This document shows, in pieces, positions 46,839 to 55,500 of a DNA stretch of 64,000 bases. The translations under genes were made by a program, and so were the position numbers. Position 1 is the stretch's first letter. Each line of letters opens with the position of its first letter. The notes under the pieces are model-generated. The model had not been told where the DNA came from. It did not search any database and was given only the letters and a program-made list of their open reading frames with translations. The DNA comes from Sphingopyxis sp. USTB-05 (GTDB lineage: Bacteria; Pseudomonadota; Alphaproteobacteria; Sphingomonadales; Sphingomonadaceae), in the NCBI RefSeq assembly GCF_023822045.1, contig NZ_CP084712.1, positions 1,798,001 through 1,862,000 on the forward strand, written 5' to 3'.

Positions 46839-46870
46839 GAACGATAGTGGAACAAAGCGGAACTTGTCAA
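46839..46870 (-). promoter_or_regulatory. lexA promoter with LexA operator (SOS box)
   Basis: On the minus strand a TTGACA -35 element (plus 46865-46870) and a TATCGT -10-like element (46841-46846) are 18 nt apart. The alphaproteobacterial SOS box GTTC-N7-GTTC (46839-46853) covers the -10 element, so bound LexA would block RNA polymerase. A third GTTC half lies at 46860-46863, six bases off. The -35 element overlaps the last codons of moeA. Confidence 0.85.
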
Positions 46871-48057
46871 GCGATGACAAGATAATCCGCGATGTCGCCC
46901 ACATTGCGTGGGGGCGCGCCGATATCGCGGATCAGCAGCGCGTTCGCCGAGGCAAGGGGCAGGGTGCGGCCGCTCTCCTGCCCGATCATTGGCGTCAGGC
47001 GACCGCTTTCGAGTCGCGCGCGAAGATAGTCGCGGCGCGTACCGCCTTCGGCGAGGGGAGCGGCTAACGGCGCCCGATGGACAGGCGGCAGAGGCGCGCC
47101 CGCGCCCGCAAGGTGGCGGACGAGAGGCAAGAGGAACAGCGTAGCCGTGACGAAGGCCGACGAGGGGTTGCCCGGCAGGCCGAGCAGGATTGCGTCGCCG
47201 AGCGTTCCGGCGATCAGCGGCTTGCCGGGACGCATCGCGATCTTCCAGAAATCGAGCTGCCCGCCGGCATCGTCCAGCGCGCCGCGTACATGGTCGTGAT
47301 CGCCAACCGACGCACCGCCGACGGTCACGATGACGTCGTGACGTCGCGCCAACTCCTTGAGAATCTTCGCAAGGGTTTCGCGGTCGTCGCGGACGTGATG
47401 CGGAAGAACCATATCCTCGACCTCGCCCGCCAGCATCGCCGCGAGCATCACGCCGTTGCTGTCGGGGATCTGCCCTGGTGTCAACGGGCGTCCGGGCTGG
47501 ACGAGTTCGTCGCCGGTGGTGAGGATCGCGACCCGCGCGCGCCGGCCCACCGCGAGTTCGCTCGCGCCGCTCATTGCCGCAGCAGCGATCGCGCCGGGGG
47601 TCAGGCGGGTACCTGCGGGGAGCAGGCAGTCGCCGGCTGCGAAATCGGCGGCTTGCGACCGGATATGGCGCCCGCGCGTGCCGGGGCCGTCACCGGTCAG
47701 CCGCAGAGTATCGCCTTCACGCGCGACATCTTCCTGAACGATCACCGTGTCGGCGCCGGCAGGAACCATCGCGCCGGTGAATATCCGCATCGCTTCGCCG
47801 GGCCCGACCGCCTGGTCGGGCGCAGCGCCCGCGGCGGTTTCCCCGATGACGGCCCACGGACCCGGAAGGTCGCCGAACCTGATCGCATAGCCGTCCATCG
47901 CCGATAGCGCTGCGGCGGGCTGATCGCGCTGGGCCGTCACATCACGCGAAAGATAGCGACCAAGCGACTCGGAAAAGGCGATATTTTCATCGCCAAGCGG
48001 TGCGCGCAACGCGAGCAGCCGGGCCTGCGCTTCCTCGACGGGAAGCAGCGCGCTCAT
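46867..48057 (-). CDS. moeA: molybdopterin molybdenumtransferase MoeA
   Basis: A 396-residue MoeA that inserts molybdenum into adenylylated molybdopterin. The family stretches are [81 protein letters not shown] and [16 protein letters not shown], and [30 protein letters not shown] carries the catalytic loop. Start ATG 48057 overlaps the moaC stop (ATGA). A much longer open frame (to 48828) crosses moaC in another frame and is not coding. Confidence 0.95.
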   Translation of the reverse strand: MSALLPVEEAQARLLALRAPLGDENIAFSESLGRYLSRDVTAQRDQPAAALSAMDGYAIRFGDLPGPWAVIGETAAGAAPDQAVGPGEAMRIFTGAMVPAGADTVIVQEDVAREGDTLRLTGDGPGTRGRHIRSQAADFAAGDCLLPAGTRLTPGAIAAAAMSGASELAVGRRARVAILTTGDELVQPGRPLTPGQIPDSNGVMLAAMLAGEVEDMVLPHHVRDDRETLAKILKELARRHDVIVTVGGASVGDHDHVRGALDDAGGQLDFWKIAMRPGKPLIAGTLGDAILLGLPGNPSSAFVTATLFLLPLVRHLAGAGAPLPPVHRAPLAAPLAEGGTRRDYLRARLESGRLTPMIGQESGRTLPLASANALLIRDIGAPPRNVGDIADYLVIA

Positions 48058-48527
48058 TCGGCGCGCCAGTCGCCCGAGCGGCCCCCGCTCTTTTCGAGCA
48101 GGCGGATATCGCCGAGGACCATCGCGCGGTCGAGCGCCTTTGCCATGTCGTAGAGCGTGAGTAGCGCGACCGAGGCGGCGGTTAGCGCCTCCATCTCGAC
48201 CCCCGTCGGGCCGTTCGTTTGAGCGACAGCTATGACTGCGATACCACTGTCTTCCCACGTAAAATCGACGCCGACCTTGGTCAGCGCGAGTGGGTGGCAA
48301 AGCGGGATCAGGTCGGCGGTGCGTTTCGCGGCCATGATCCCGGCGATCCGCGCGGTCGAGAGCACATCGCCTTTCGGAGCATTGCCGCTGCGGATCGCTT
48401 CGAGCGCCGCGGCAGACATTGCGATGCGCCCGCCGGCGACTGCGCGGCGCTGCGTTGCGGATTTTGCGCCGACATCGACCATGTGCGCGGCGCCCGTTTC
48501 GTCCAAGTGAGTCGGTTTGAGTGTCAT
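48054..48527 (-). CDS. moaC: cyclic pyranopterin monophosphate synthase MoaC
   Basis: A 157-residue MoaC, second enzyme of molybdenum cofactor synthesis. The conserved segments are [61 protein letters not shown] and [28 protein letters not shown], including the catalytic lysine region and the CHPL motif. The in-frame start 18 bp upstream is disfavoured because [15 protein letters not shown] matches family N-termini. It is coupled to moeA; moaD and moaE lie 2.5 kb away. Confidence 0.95.
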   Translation of the reverse strand: MTLKPTHLDETGAAHMVDVGAKSATQRRAVAGGRIAMSAAALEAIRSGNAPKGDVLSTARIAGIMAAKRTADLIPLCHPLALTKVGVDFTWEDSGIAVIAVAQTNGPTGVEMEALTAASVALLTLYDMAKALDRAMVLGDIRLLEKSGGRSGDWRAE

Positions 48528-48613
48528 CGCCTGGGATCGAAGCAATGCGGGGCGGGAAAGGCAAGGAGATAGCGCGGAGTTTGGACGGCCGATTGCGACC
48601 GGTTGCTGCCCTC

Positions 48614-48706
48614 CACATCCTCGTCACCCCGGACTTGATCCGGGGTGACGAGGATGTGGGGGCCGGTCGATGCGCAAGAAAAGCGAGATCCCGGGTCAAG
48701 CCCGGG
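48614..48706. repeat. long perfect hairpin plus palindrome (repeat copy 3)
   Basis: A perfect 20-bp inverted repeat has its left arm at 48614-48633 and right arm at 48639-48658, with a 5-nt loop (CTTGA). It contains the GTCACCCCGG...CCGGGGTGAC core of the family. A second palindrome CCCGGGTCAAGCCCGGG lies at 48690-48706, preceded by AAAAGCGAGAT. It lies between moaC and the small gene at 48767. Confidence 0.85.
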
Positions 48707-48766
48707 ATGACGAAGTTCGGGTAACGACCGATTGCGGACATGCAATCAAGGCGGTAGCGTTCAGAA

Positions 48767-49036
48767 ATGCGCGGATCGACGGATAGGAAGCCCTCGGAGC
48801 GGGCGATTGGAGCGCGGGTTCGCATCAAGCCTGCTCACCAAGCCGAGATTGAGGCGTTATTCGATGAAGTGATGATCGTCCCAATCTACAAGGAAGTGAG
48901 AACGGACGGAAATGTCTCTTACTGGTTTGGTAAGAATCAGATCTCAGAGCTTGCGGAAGCATGTGTGCTGGAACGGATACCACTCCACTGTTGGGCTCAC
49001 CACGCGGTAATCGACCAACCGCCGATCATCGACTGA
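48767..49036 (+). CDS. small hypothetical protein with atypical codon use
   Basis: An 89-residue predicted protein with coherent protein-like sequence (VRIKPAHQAEIEALFDEVMIVPIYKEV, then VSYWFGKNQISELAEACVLERIPLHCWAHHAVID). I recognise no family and see no signal or membrane helix. The DNA uses AGA, ATA, TGT and TTT codons rare in neighbouring genes and is less G+C-rich. That suggests recent acquisition or a weakly expressed gene. It sits just after the palindromic repeat block and convergent with the LplT-like gene. No strong ribosome site is visible before ATG 48767. Confidence 0.5.
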   Translation: MRGSTDRKPSERAIGARVRIKPAHQAEIEALFDEVMIVPIYKEVRTDGNVSYWFGKNQISELAEACVLERIPLHCWAHHAVIDQPPIID

Positions 49037-49077
49037 AGCTAACGCCCGCTCCCCATCCCAAACCGGCCGAGGGAGCC

Positions 49078-50376
49078 TTAGTCGCACGCCTTGTGCAGGC
49101 GCCAGGCCAGCGCTGCCGAGCCGACGCACATGGCGGCGACCATCAGCAAAGTGTCGTCGATGGTCAGGCCGAGGCCGATCAGCACGCTAAGGAGCAGCGT
49201 CGCGGCGACCATGAAACCCGAATTGACGATATTGTTCGCGGCGACGGTACGCGCCGTCTGCGATTTGGGGACGGTCGTCGTCAGGAAAGCGTAAAGCGGC
49301 ACGACGAACATGCCGCCCGCGATTGCGATGCCGAGCAGGTCGAGGATGATGCGGTCGCCAGCGGTCAGCGACAAGAATTCGCGCCAGCCCATCAGGCCGG
49401 TACCGATATGCTCCCATCCCCGCACATTCCACCACAGGTCGAGCACGAACAGCCCCATGACGATCACCGATCCCGGCGAATAACGCGCCGAAACATGGCC
49501 TTTCAGCAAGCGGTTGACGACGATCGATCCGATCGCGACGCCGACCGAGAAGATGGCGGTGAACAGCGTTGCGACGGTCTTGTCGGCGCCCAGCGCATTT
49601 TTGACCAGCGGTGGAAATTGTGCGGCGAGAATTGCGCCGATCGCCCAAAAGAAGCTGATCGAAATGATCGCGAGGAAAAGCCGCGGGATATGCATCGTGC
49701 CGTTGACCAACTGCCAGGACGATCGAAACACATTATGATCGATGACCAGCCCCTCGGCGTCCTTTTCGGGAGGTGCGGCGGGGACATAGTTCGCGGTCAG
49801 GCGGCCGATCACGGCGACGACGATGATCCCGGGTATGGCGAAATGCGGAGGAGTCAGCCCGCCGACGATCGTACCGCCGAGGATCGCGATATAGGTTCCC
49901 GCCTCGACCCAGCCAGTCCCGGCAAGAACCTCGTCCTCCTCCAGATGCTGCGGCAGAATCGCATATTTGATCGGGCCGAAGAAGGTCGAATGCATTCCCA
50001 TCGCGAACAGCGCGAGGAGCATGACCGGCACGAGGTGGAACCAGATTCCGATCGCGCCAATAATCATGATGAAAATCTCGGCGGTCTTGATCAGGCGGAT
50101 CATCCGCGTCTTGTCGGTGCTGTCGGCAAGTTGCCCCGCAAGCGCCGAAAAAAGGAAGAAAGGCAAAATGAAAAGACCGCCCGCGAGGGCGTTGAACCAT
50201 GCCTCGGTCGCCGGATCCTTGTAGATGGTAAAGGTGACGAGGATCACCATCGCCATCTTGTAGAAATTGTCGTTGAAGGCGTTGAGAAACTGCGTCGCGA
50301 AAAGGGGCAGGAACCGGCGTTGCTTCATCAGCGCAAAAGAACCGGTCATTGAAAATCCACTTTTATCACCCGACAT
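49078..50376 (-). CDS. MFS transporter, lysophospholipid transporter (LplT)-like
   Basis: A 432-residue major facilitator with about twelve transmembrane helices. FLPLFATQFLNAFNDNFYKMAMVILVTF and FNALAGGLFILPFFLFSALAGQLADSTDKTRMIRLIK, together with HSTFFGPIKYAILPQHLEEDEVLAGTGWVEAGTYIAILGGTIVGG, are the LplT signature. LplT flips lysophospholipids inward for re-acylation by Aas; here no acyltransferase domain or gene is attached. Start choice among 50376, 50349 and 50415 is uncertain. It is divergent from pgsA, another phospholipid gene. Confidence 0.85.
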   Translation of the reverse strand: MSGDKSGFSMTGSFALMKQRRFLPLFATQFLNAFNDNFYKMAMVILVTFTIYKDPATEAWFNALAGGLFILPFFLFSALAGQLADSTDKTRMIRLIKTAEIFIMIIGAIGIWFHLVPVMLLALFAMGMHSTFFGPIKYAILPQHLEEDEVLAGTGWVEAGTYIAILGGTIVGGLTPPHFAIPGIIVVAVIGRLTANYVPAAPPEKDAEGLVIDHNVFRSSWQLVNGTMHIPRLFLAIISISFFWAIGAILAAQFPPLVKNALGADKTVATLFTAIFSVGVAIGSIVVNRLLKGHVSARYSPGSVIVMGLFVLDLWWNVRGWEHIGTGLMGWREFLSLTAGDRIILDLLGIAIAGGMFVVPLYAFLTTTVPKSQTARTVAANNIVNSGFMVAATLLLSVLIGLGLTIDDTLLMVAAMCVGSAALAWRLHKACD

Positions 50377-50508
50377 CCCGACCACGCCGATGCCGTCCGA
50401 TTTTTCCGGAGGCAATATTGTTGTCGCACGGGCGACTTATCGGTTAGGGCTTGCCGGGTCAAAGCCGATTTTGGGCCCCATTTTCGAACGGACACGCCGA
50501 CAGGGATC

Positions 50509-51081
50509 ATGCTGAGCCTACCGAACATCCTGACATTGTCGCGCATCCTTGCGGTGCCCATTCTGCTTTTCCTGTTGTGGCCGGGAGTGGTCGAAGGGTC
50601 GGCTCAGCCCAAACCGATCGACTATGCGCTCGCTTTCGGCCTCTATTGCCTGATGGGCATTACAGATTATTTTGACGGCTATGTTGCACGCTCACGCGGG
50701 ATAGTGTCGCGGCTCGGTGCGTTTCTCGATCCGATCGCCGACAAGATCATGATCGCCGCGGTCATATTGCTGCTCGTCTTTACGCGCGACATCACCGGCT
50801 ATCATGTCATCGCAGCGCTGATGATCTTGCTGCGCGAGATCATCGTGTCGGGTCTTCGCGAATTTCTGGCGACGCTGCAGGTGTCGATGCCCGTGACGCA
50901 GCTCGCCAAGTGGAAAACGACCTTTCAGCTTGTCGCTTTCGGCGCGCTGATCCTTGCGGGGGCATTGCCCGCGATGGTCTGGATAAAGACCGTCGGGCTC
51001 ATCTCGCTTTGGGGGGCGGCGCTGCTGACGCTGATTACCGGATGGGATTATCTGCGTGTCGGTCTGAAGCATATGGATTGA
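50509..51081 (+). CDS. pgsA: CDP-diacylglycerol-glycerol-3-phosphate 3-phosphatidyltransferase
   Basis: A 190-residue membrane enzyme that commits CDP-diacylglycerol to phosphatidylglycerol. The CDP-alcohol transferase signature DxxDGxxARx8GxxxDxxxD is complete (DYFDGYVARSRG, then GAFLDPIADK, about residues 45-72). MLSLPNILTLSRILAVPILLFLL is the expected N-terminus. Four to five helices are visible. It is followed by moaD after about 10 bp, so pgsA-moaD-moaE is probably one transcript. Confidence 0.94.
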   Translation: MLSLPNILTLSRILAVPILLFLLWPGVVEGSAQPKPIDYALAFGLYCLMGITDYFDGYVARSRGIVSRLGAFLDPIADKIMIAAVILLLVFTRDITGYHVIAALMILLREIIVSGLREFLATLQVSMPVTQLAKWKTTFQLVAFGALILAGALPAMVWIKTVGLISLWGAALLTLITGWDYLRVGLKHMD

Positions 51082-51091
51082 GCGTGGGGTG

Positions 51092-51346
51092 ATGCTGAAA
51101 ATCGCCTATTTTTCCTGGGTCCGCGAACGGATGGGAGTACCCGACGAGGCGGTCGAGCTCCCGGCGAGCGTTACCGATATCGGTACGCTCATGGCATGGC
51201 TCGCCGCGCGCGACGCACGCGGGAAAACGACTTTCGAAGAGCCGGGACGCATTCGCGCGGCGATCGACGGTGTGATGATGGGCCCTGAAGCGCCGCTTGC
51301 TGGCGCGCGCGAAGTCGCGCTTTTCCCACCGGTAACGGGCGGATGA
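51092..51346 (+). CDS. moaD: molybdopterin synthase sulfur carrier subunit MoaD
   Basis: An 84-residue ubiquitin-fold sulfur carrier: MLKIAYFSWVRERMGVPDEAVELP, then REVALFPPVTGG. The C-terminal Gly-Gly is the thiocarboxylation site used to build the dithiolene of molybdopterin. Start could be the GTG one codon upstream (51089). The TGA overlaps the moaE ATG. Confidence 0.94.
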   Translation: MLKIAYFSWVRERMGVPDEAVELPASVTDIGTLMAWLAARDARGKTTFEEPGRIRAAIDGVMMGPEAPLAGAREVALFPPVTGG

Positions 51347-51783
51347 TCCGCGTCGCGATCCAGCCGGCAGCGATCGACATCGTCGCCGAATTCGATCTTC
51401 ACGATGCGGGCGGGCATGGGGCGAGCGCCAGCTTCATCGGGCGAGTGCGCGGTGACGGCGACCTGACCGAGCTTTTCCTGGAGCATCATCCCGTCATGAC
51501 CGCGTCGGGGCTTGCGGACCTTGCACATGCGGCTTCGGATCGTTGGCGTCTTTCAGCGCTGACCCTGATCCACCGCGTCGGCGCGATGACGCCCGGCGAG
51601 ACGATCGTCCTTGTCCTGACAAGTAGCCCGCACCGGACCGAAGCGCTCGCTGCGTGCGAATTTCTGATCGACCGGCTGAAGACCGATGTCATGCTGTGGA
51701 AACGCGAAACCTTTGCCGACGGGCGGGTTCAGTGGGTCGAACCGCGCGAAGGGGATCATGATCGCGCGGGGCGCTGGGGTTAG
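51343..51783 (+). CDS. moaE: molybdopterin synthase catalytic subunit MoaE
   Basis: A 146-residue MoaE that transfers sulfur from MoaD thiocarboxylate to precursor Z. SASFIGRVRGDGDLTELFLEHHPVM, LIHRVGAMTPGETIVLVLTSSPHRTEALAACEFLIDRLKTDVMLWKRETFADG and WVEPREGD carry the conserved Arg/His/Lys residues, including the MLWKRE catalytic Lys. ATGA overlap with moaD couples the stoichiometric subunits. A repeat follows the stop at once. Confidence 0.95.
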   Translation: MIRVAIQPAAIDIVAEFDLHDAGGHGASASFIGRVRGDGDLTELFLEHHPVMTASGLADLAHAASDRWRLSALTLIHRVGAMTPGETIVLVLTSSPHRTEALAACEFLIDRLKTDVMLWKRETFADGRVQWVEPREGDHDRAGRWG

Positions 51784-51786
51784 GCC

Positions 51787-51876
51787 GTCGAGCCCGGGCT
51801 TGACCGGGGATCCCGCTTTTTTGACGCACCCACCGACTTCGGCTTCAAGTGGGACCCCGGATCAAGTCCGGGGTGA
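51787..51876. repeat. palindromic repeat pair with A/T tract (copy 4)
   Basis: An imperfect palindrome CCCGGGCTTGACCGGGG with GATCCCGCTTTTTTGACGC beyond it, and ACCCCGGATCAAGTCCGGGGT at 51854-51874 followed by GAC. This is the same arrangement as the copy at 40976. It lies between the convergent moaE and oxyR genes. Confidence 0.8.
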
Positions 51877-51890
51877 CTAATCTTCGGTGA

Positions 51891-52796
51891 TCAATCCCCC
51901 CTATGCTTGCGGAAGATATCCGCGAGCATCCGGAATTCTTCGGCCCGCGGACTGCCCTTTCGCCACACCAGCGCGATCGTGCGCCAATCATGGTCCGAAT
52001 CGAGCGGGCGCGTGTCGATGTCGGTGTGATCGAGTATGCCCGCCTCAATGGCCATTTGAGGAAGCATTGTGATGCCAAGGCCGTTGTCGACCATCTGCAC
52101 CAGCGTGTGGAGCGACGTTCCCATCATCCGCGCGCCGGCGCGCAGTTCGGGGCGGTTGCACGCCGCGAGGACATGATCCTTCAGGCAATGCCCGTCCTCG
52201 AGCATCAGCATCTGCGACGGGTCGATCTGGTCCGCGCTGACCATCGCGGGGAGATCCTCCGACTGGTCGCCGGGAAAGGCGACGAATAGCGCGTCGTCGA
52301 ACAACGGCTCGCTCTCGACATCACCGCATGCATAGGGGAGCGCGAGGAGGACGCAGTCGACGGTACCGTGATGGAGCGATTCGCAAGCCTGCGCGCTCGG
52401 TTCCTCGCGAAGGAACAGCTTGAGCGAGGGGCGTTCCTTGCGCAGCCGCGGGAGGAGGCCGGGGAGGAGGAAGGGGGCGATCGTCGGGATCACGCTCATG
52501 CGCAGTTCGCCGACAAGCGGTGCGGCGGCGGCGGCGGCCATATCGGCAAGCTCCTCCGCCTCGCGCAGCACGCGATGTGCTTTTTCGACGATTGCATTGC
52601 CGAGCATCGTAAAGCGCACGACGCGGCGCGTGCGCTCGACCAGCGTCTGGCCGAGCAGGGTTTCGAGTTCGCGAATTCCCGCCGACAGCGTCGATTGGGT
52701 GACGTTGCACGCATCGGCGGCGCGGCCGAAATGGCCGTGTTCGTGCAGCGCCACGAGATATTGCATCTGTTTCAGCGAGGGCAGGTAATTGTGCAT
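51891..52796 (-). CDS. oxyR: LysR-type hydrogen-peroxide regulator OxyR
   Basis: A 301-residue LysR family regulator. The helix-turn-helix lies in residues 6-65 (LVALHEHGHFGRAADACNVTQSTLSAGIRELE). The redox cysteines are Cys204 and Cys213 in LMLEDGHCLKDHVLAAC, the same nine-residue spacing as Cys199/Cys208 in E. coli OxyR, so the disulphide switch should work. The 134-bp divergent gap to the EF-hand gene probably holds its own promoter. It would activate peroxide-defence genes; none is adjacent, though an exported peroxiredoxin is 4 kb away. Confidence 0.92.
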   Translation of the reverse strand: MHNYLPSLKQMQYLVALHEHGHFGRAADACNVTQSTLSAGIRELETLLGQTLVERTRRVVRFTMLGNAIVEKAHRVLREAEELADMAAAAAAPLVGELRMSVIPTIAPFLLPGLLPRLRKERPSLKLFLREEPSAQACESLHHGTVDCVLLALPYACGDVESEPLFDDALFVAFPGDQSEDLPAMVSADQIDPSQMLMLEDGHCLKDHVLAACNRPELRAGARMMGTSLHTLVQMVDNGLGITMLPQMAIEAGILDHTDIDTRPLDSDHDWRTIALVWRKGSPRAEEFRMLADIFRKHRGD

Positions 52797-52930
52797 TGAT
52801 CGGATATAGCAATGATTGACTGAACTTTGAACAGTCTGGTCGATTAAAAATCGTCGCCATTGTGGCGCCGTTCGCTGTCGCCGTTCAGATCGCCGTGGTA
52901 GCAGGTCGCATCAACCACGCGGAGGGGCGG

Positions 52931-53398
52931 ATGGCAGTTTCCCGTTTTCTGATTGGCGGCGTGGCGAGTGCGCTGTTGCTGACCGGCGGGCTTTTCATGT
53001 GGAAGGGCTATACGCAGATCGCCGACGAAGAGGTGCTGCCCGATCCACCGCCAGCCTTGCCGGCGGTCCCCGTTGCCGCGGCCGGGGCGCCCAAACGCGG
53101 GCCCGCACCGCCGGCACTGCCCGCGGCCAAGGAGGCGTCGCGCGAGGAACGGCGCTTCAACCGCTTCGACCGGGACCGCAACGAGAGGATCAGCCGCGTC
53201 GAACTGATGTCGTCGCGCACCGCGGCTTTCCGCAAGCTCGACAAGGACGGAAATAATCTGCTGACGTTCGAGGAATGGGCCGCGGCAACGGGGCAGCGTT
53301 TCGCTGGGGCCGATGGCGACAAGTCGGGCGACCTCACGCGCGCCGAGTTTGCGACGACAGCACCAAAACAGGCGGCAAAGCCCAAGTGTAGCTGTTAG
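52931..53398 (+). CDS. EF-hand calcium-binding protein with membrane anchor
   Basis: 155 residues. An N-terminal hydrophobic segment (FLIGGVASALLLTGGLFMW, about 6-24) is followed by a Pro/Ala-rich linker. Three EF-hand-like loops follow: FDRDRNERISRVEL (degenerate at position 7), LDKDGNNLLTFEEW and ADGDKSGDLTRAEF (canonical D-x-D-x-[DNS] ligands with Glu at 12). The C-terminus ends KPKCSC. GGAGG lies 5 nt before ATG 52931, against an upstream start at 52862. It is probably anchored in the inner membrane facing the periplasm and may sense or store calcium. It is divergent from oxyR. Confidence 0.8.
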   Translation: MAVSRFLIGGVASALLLTGGLFMWKGYTQIADEEVLPDPPPALPAVPVAAAGAPKRGPAPPALPAAKEASREERRFNRFDRDRNERISRVELMSSRTAAFRKLDKDGNNLLTFEEWAAATGQRFAGADGDKSGDLTRAEFATTAPKQAAKPKCSC

Positions 53399-53412
53399 GC
53401 GATCGCATCAGG

Positions 53413-54759
53413 TCAGGCGGCGACGCCTTCGGCTTGCCTGATCCATTCTGCCAGCGCGGTTCCCGCCCGCTGCGTATAGCCAAGCTTGCGGTCCTTCTTT
53501 CGGACATCCTCGGCGAGCGGCGGGAAAAGACCGAAATTGACGTTCATCGGCTGATAGGAGGCCGCATCTGCGCCGCCGGTGATATGGCCAAGCAGCGCGC
53601 CGAGCGCAGTCTCGGGCGGCGGCGGGGGCAGTGTGCGGCCGCCAAGCTCGGCGGCGGCGAAGCGCGCGGCGACGAGGCCGATCGCGGCGCTCTCGACATA
53701 GCCTTCACAGCCGGTGATCTGCCCGGCAAAGCGGATATGCGGCGCCGATTTCAGACGAAGCTGCTGGTCGAGCAGTTCGGGCGAGCGGATGAAGCTGTTG
53801 CGATGAAGCCCGCCAAGACGTGCGAATTCCGCCTTTTCGAGCCCCGGGATCGTACGGAATAGTTCGACCTGGGCCGCATGTTTCAGCTTGGTCTGGAACC
53901 CGACCATGTTCCACAGCGTGCCGAGCGCATTGTCCTGCCGCAGTTGGACGACCGCATAGGGCCAGCGCCCGGTGCGCGGATTGTCGAGGCCGACGCCCTT
54001 CATCGGACCAAAGCGCAGCGTTTCGGGGCCGCGCTCGGCCATAACCTCGATCGGCATGCAGCCCTCGAAATAGGGCGTGTCCTTCTCCCAATCCTTGAAC
54101 TCGGTCTTGTCGCCGTCGACCAGCCCCTGGACGAAAGCGTGATACTGGTCCTTGTCCATCGGACAGTTGATATAATCCTTGCCGTCGCCGATCGGCCCGA
54201 CCTTGTCCCAGCGGCTTGCCATCCACGCGATGTCCATGTCGATGCTGTCGCGATAGACGATGGGGGCGATGGCGTCGAAAAAGGCGAGGGCGTCCTTGCC
54301 CGTCGCGTCGCCGATGCTGGAGGCAAGGCTCGCCGCGGTGAGCGGACCGGTCGCGACGATCGTCAGGCCTTCGGACGGAAGCGAGTCGACGCGTTCGCGG
54401 ACGATGGTGATGTTTGGATGGTCGGCCAGCGCTTTCGTCACGCCGCCCGAAAAAAGGTCGCGGTCGACCGCGAGCGCGGAACCGGCGGGGACCTTGTGCA
54501 CGTCGGCCTCACGCATGATGATCGAGCCCAGGGTGCGCATCTCGCGGTGGAGTAAGCCGACAGCATTGCTGTCACCATCATCGCTGCGAAAGCTGTTCGA
54601 GCAGACCATCTCCGCAAGCGTGTCGCCCTGATGCGCCGGGGTCATGTCGCCGCCGCCGCGCATTTCGGAGAGGCGCACGCGATAGCCCGCCTCGGCGAGT
54701 TGCCATGCGGCTTCGGACCCCGCGAGGCCGCCGCCGATGATGTGAATGTCGTGGCTCAT
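53413..54759 (-). CDS. trmFO: methylenetetrahydrofolate-tRNA-(uracil-5-)-methyltransferase TrmFO
   Basis: A 448-residue FAD- and folate-dependent enzyme that makes 5-methyluridine at position 54 of tRNA. It opens with the FAD motif [29 protein letters not shown], followed by [33 protein letters not shown] (with the catalytic-region Cys) and ends with the folate/FAD segments [26 protein letters not shown] and [10 protein letters not shown]. It is single copy here and convergent with the EF-hand gene. Confidence 0.94.
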   Translation of the reverse strand: MSHDIHIIGGGLAGSEAAWQLAEAGYRVRLSEMRGGGDMTPAHQGDTLAEMVCSNSFRSDDGDSNAVGLLHREMRTLGSIIMREADVHKVPAGSALAVDRDLFSGGVTKALADHPNITIVRERVDSLPSEGLTIVATGPLTAASLASSIGDATGKDALAFFDAIAPIVYRDSIDMDIAWMASRWDKVGPIGDGKDYINCPMDKDQYHAFVQGLVDGDKTEFKDWEKDTPYFEGCMPIEVMAERGPETLRFGPMKGVGLDNPRTGRWPYAVVQLRQDNALGTLWNMVGFQTKLKHAAQVELFRTIPGLEKAEFARLGGLHRNSFIRSPELLDQQLRLKSAPHIRFAGQITGCEGYVESAAIGLVAARFAAAELGGRTLPPPPPETALGALLGHITGGADAASYQPMNVNFGLFPPLAEDVRKKDRKLGYTQRAGTALAEWIRQAEGVAA

Positions 54760-54834
54760 TTACGCTATCCGTTGACTTGCACTTGTGGAGCCGCGCACTA
54801 GGCCCATTGAAAGCAAGATGCAAAGGGGCGGGCG

Positions 54835-55500
54835 ATGAGTGGCGAACAAGGGTGGGATCGGGCGCGCTGGTTGTGGCTGCTGGCACTCGCCGGCGGGATC
54901 AGCTTTTTCGGTGCTGTCTATCTGCGGCTCGACGGTCCGGCGATCTGGGCATGGAAGACGAGCGGTGTCGGATTGCTGGCGCTGTGGGCCGCAGCGAATG
55001 CGCGCGGACGTGACGGCTGGATGATCGCGGCGGTACTCGCTTTCGGCGCGCTCGGTGACTGGCTGCTCGACGCGAAAGGGCTTGTTACCGGAGCCGCGGC
55101 CTTCGCGGTGGGGCATCTGATCGCGATTACGCTGTATCTGATGAACAGGCGGCCTCAGATGACACCCTCGCAACGCCTGCTCGGCTGGCTGACGATGCCG
55201 GCGACGCTGGCGATCGTCTGGGGCATGCTGAGCCCTGCTCCCGGCTGGTGGCACGCGGCAGTCTATTCGCTGTTCGTCGCGGCGATGGCGGCCGCGGCAT
55301 GGACCAGCCGCTTCCCCCGCTATCGCACCGGCATCGGCGCGATGCTGTTCCTTGCGAGCGACCTGTTCATCTTTGCGGGCGAGGGCGCGATCCTGTCGAA
55401 GGATGTCACGCTTTGGCTCGTGTGGCCGCTCTATTTCGGGGGGCAGGCGCTGATCGCGTGGGGCGTGGTCGGCACGCTGGCGCGGGAAGCGAAGGCCTAG
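54835..55500 (+). CDS. YhhN/TMEM86 family membrane protein (lysoplasmalogenase-like)
   Basis: 221 residues with seven or eight transmembrane helices. ALGDWLLDAKGLVTGAAAFAVGHLIAITLYL and AMLFLASDLFIFA contain the paired aspartates typical of the YhhN family. Vertebrate and some bacterial members hydrolyse the vinyl ether of lysoplasmalogens; activity in this organism is unknown. The last 4 bp overlap the stop of the convergent secreted protein gene. Confidence 0.85.
   Translation: MSGEQGWDRARWLWLLALAGGISFFGAVYLRLDGPAIWAWKTSGVGLLALWAAANARGRDGWMIAAVLAFGALGDWLLDAKGLVTGAAAFAVGHLIAITLYLMNRRPQMTPSQRLLGWLTMPATLAIVWGMLSPAPGWWHAAVYSLFVAAMAAAAWTSRFPRYRTGIGAMLFLASDLFIFAGEGAILSKDVTLWLVWPLYFGGQALIAWGVVGTLAREAKA

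Noticed and set aside
46867..48828. A very long open frame continuing upstream of moeA through moaC.
   Set aside because: moaC is in a different frame of the same strand with full conservation, and moeA has an ATGA-coupled start at 48057.
48961..50352. A 463-codon plus-strand frame opposite the LplT-like transporter.
   Set aside because: Antisense shadow; the minus strand encodes a clear twelve-helix MFS protein.
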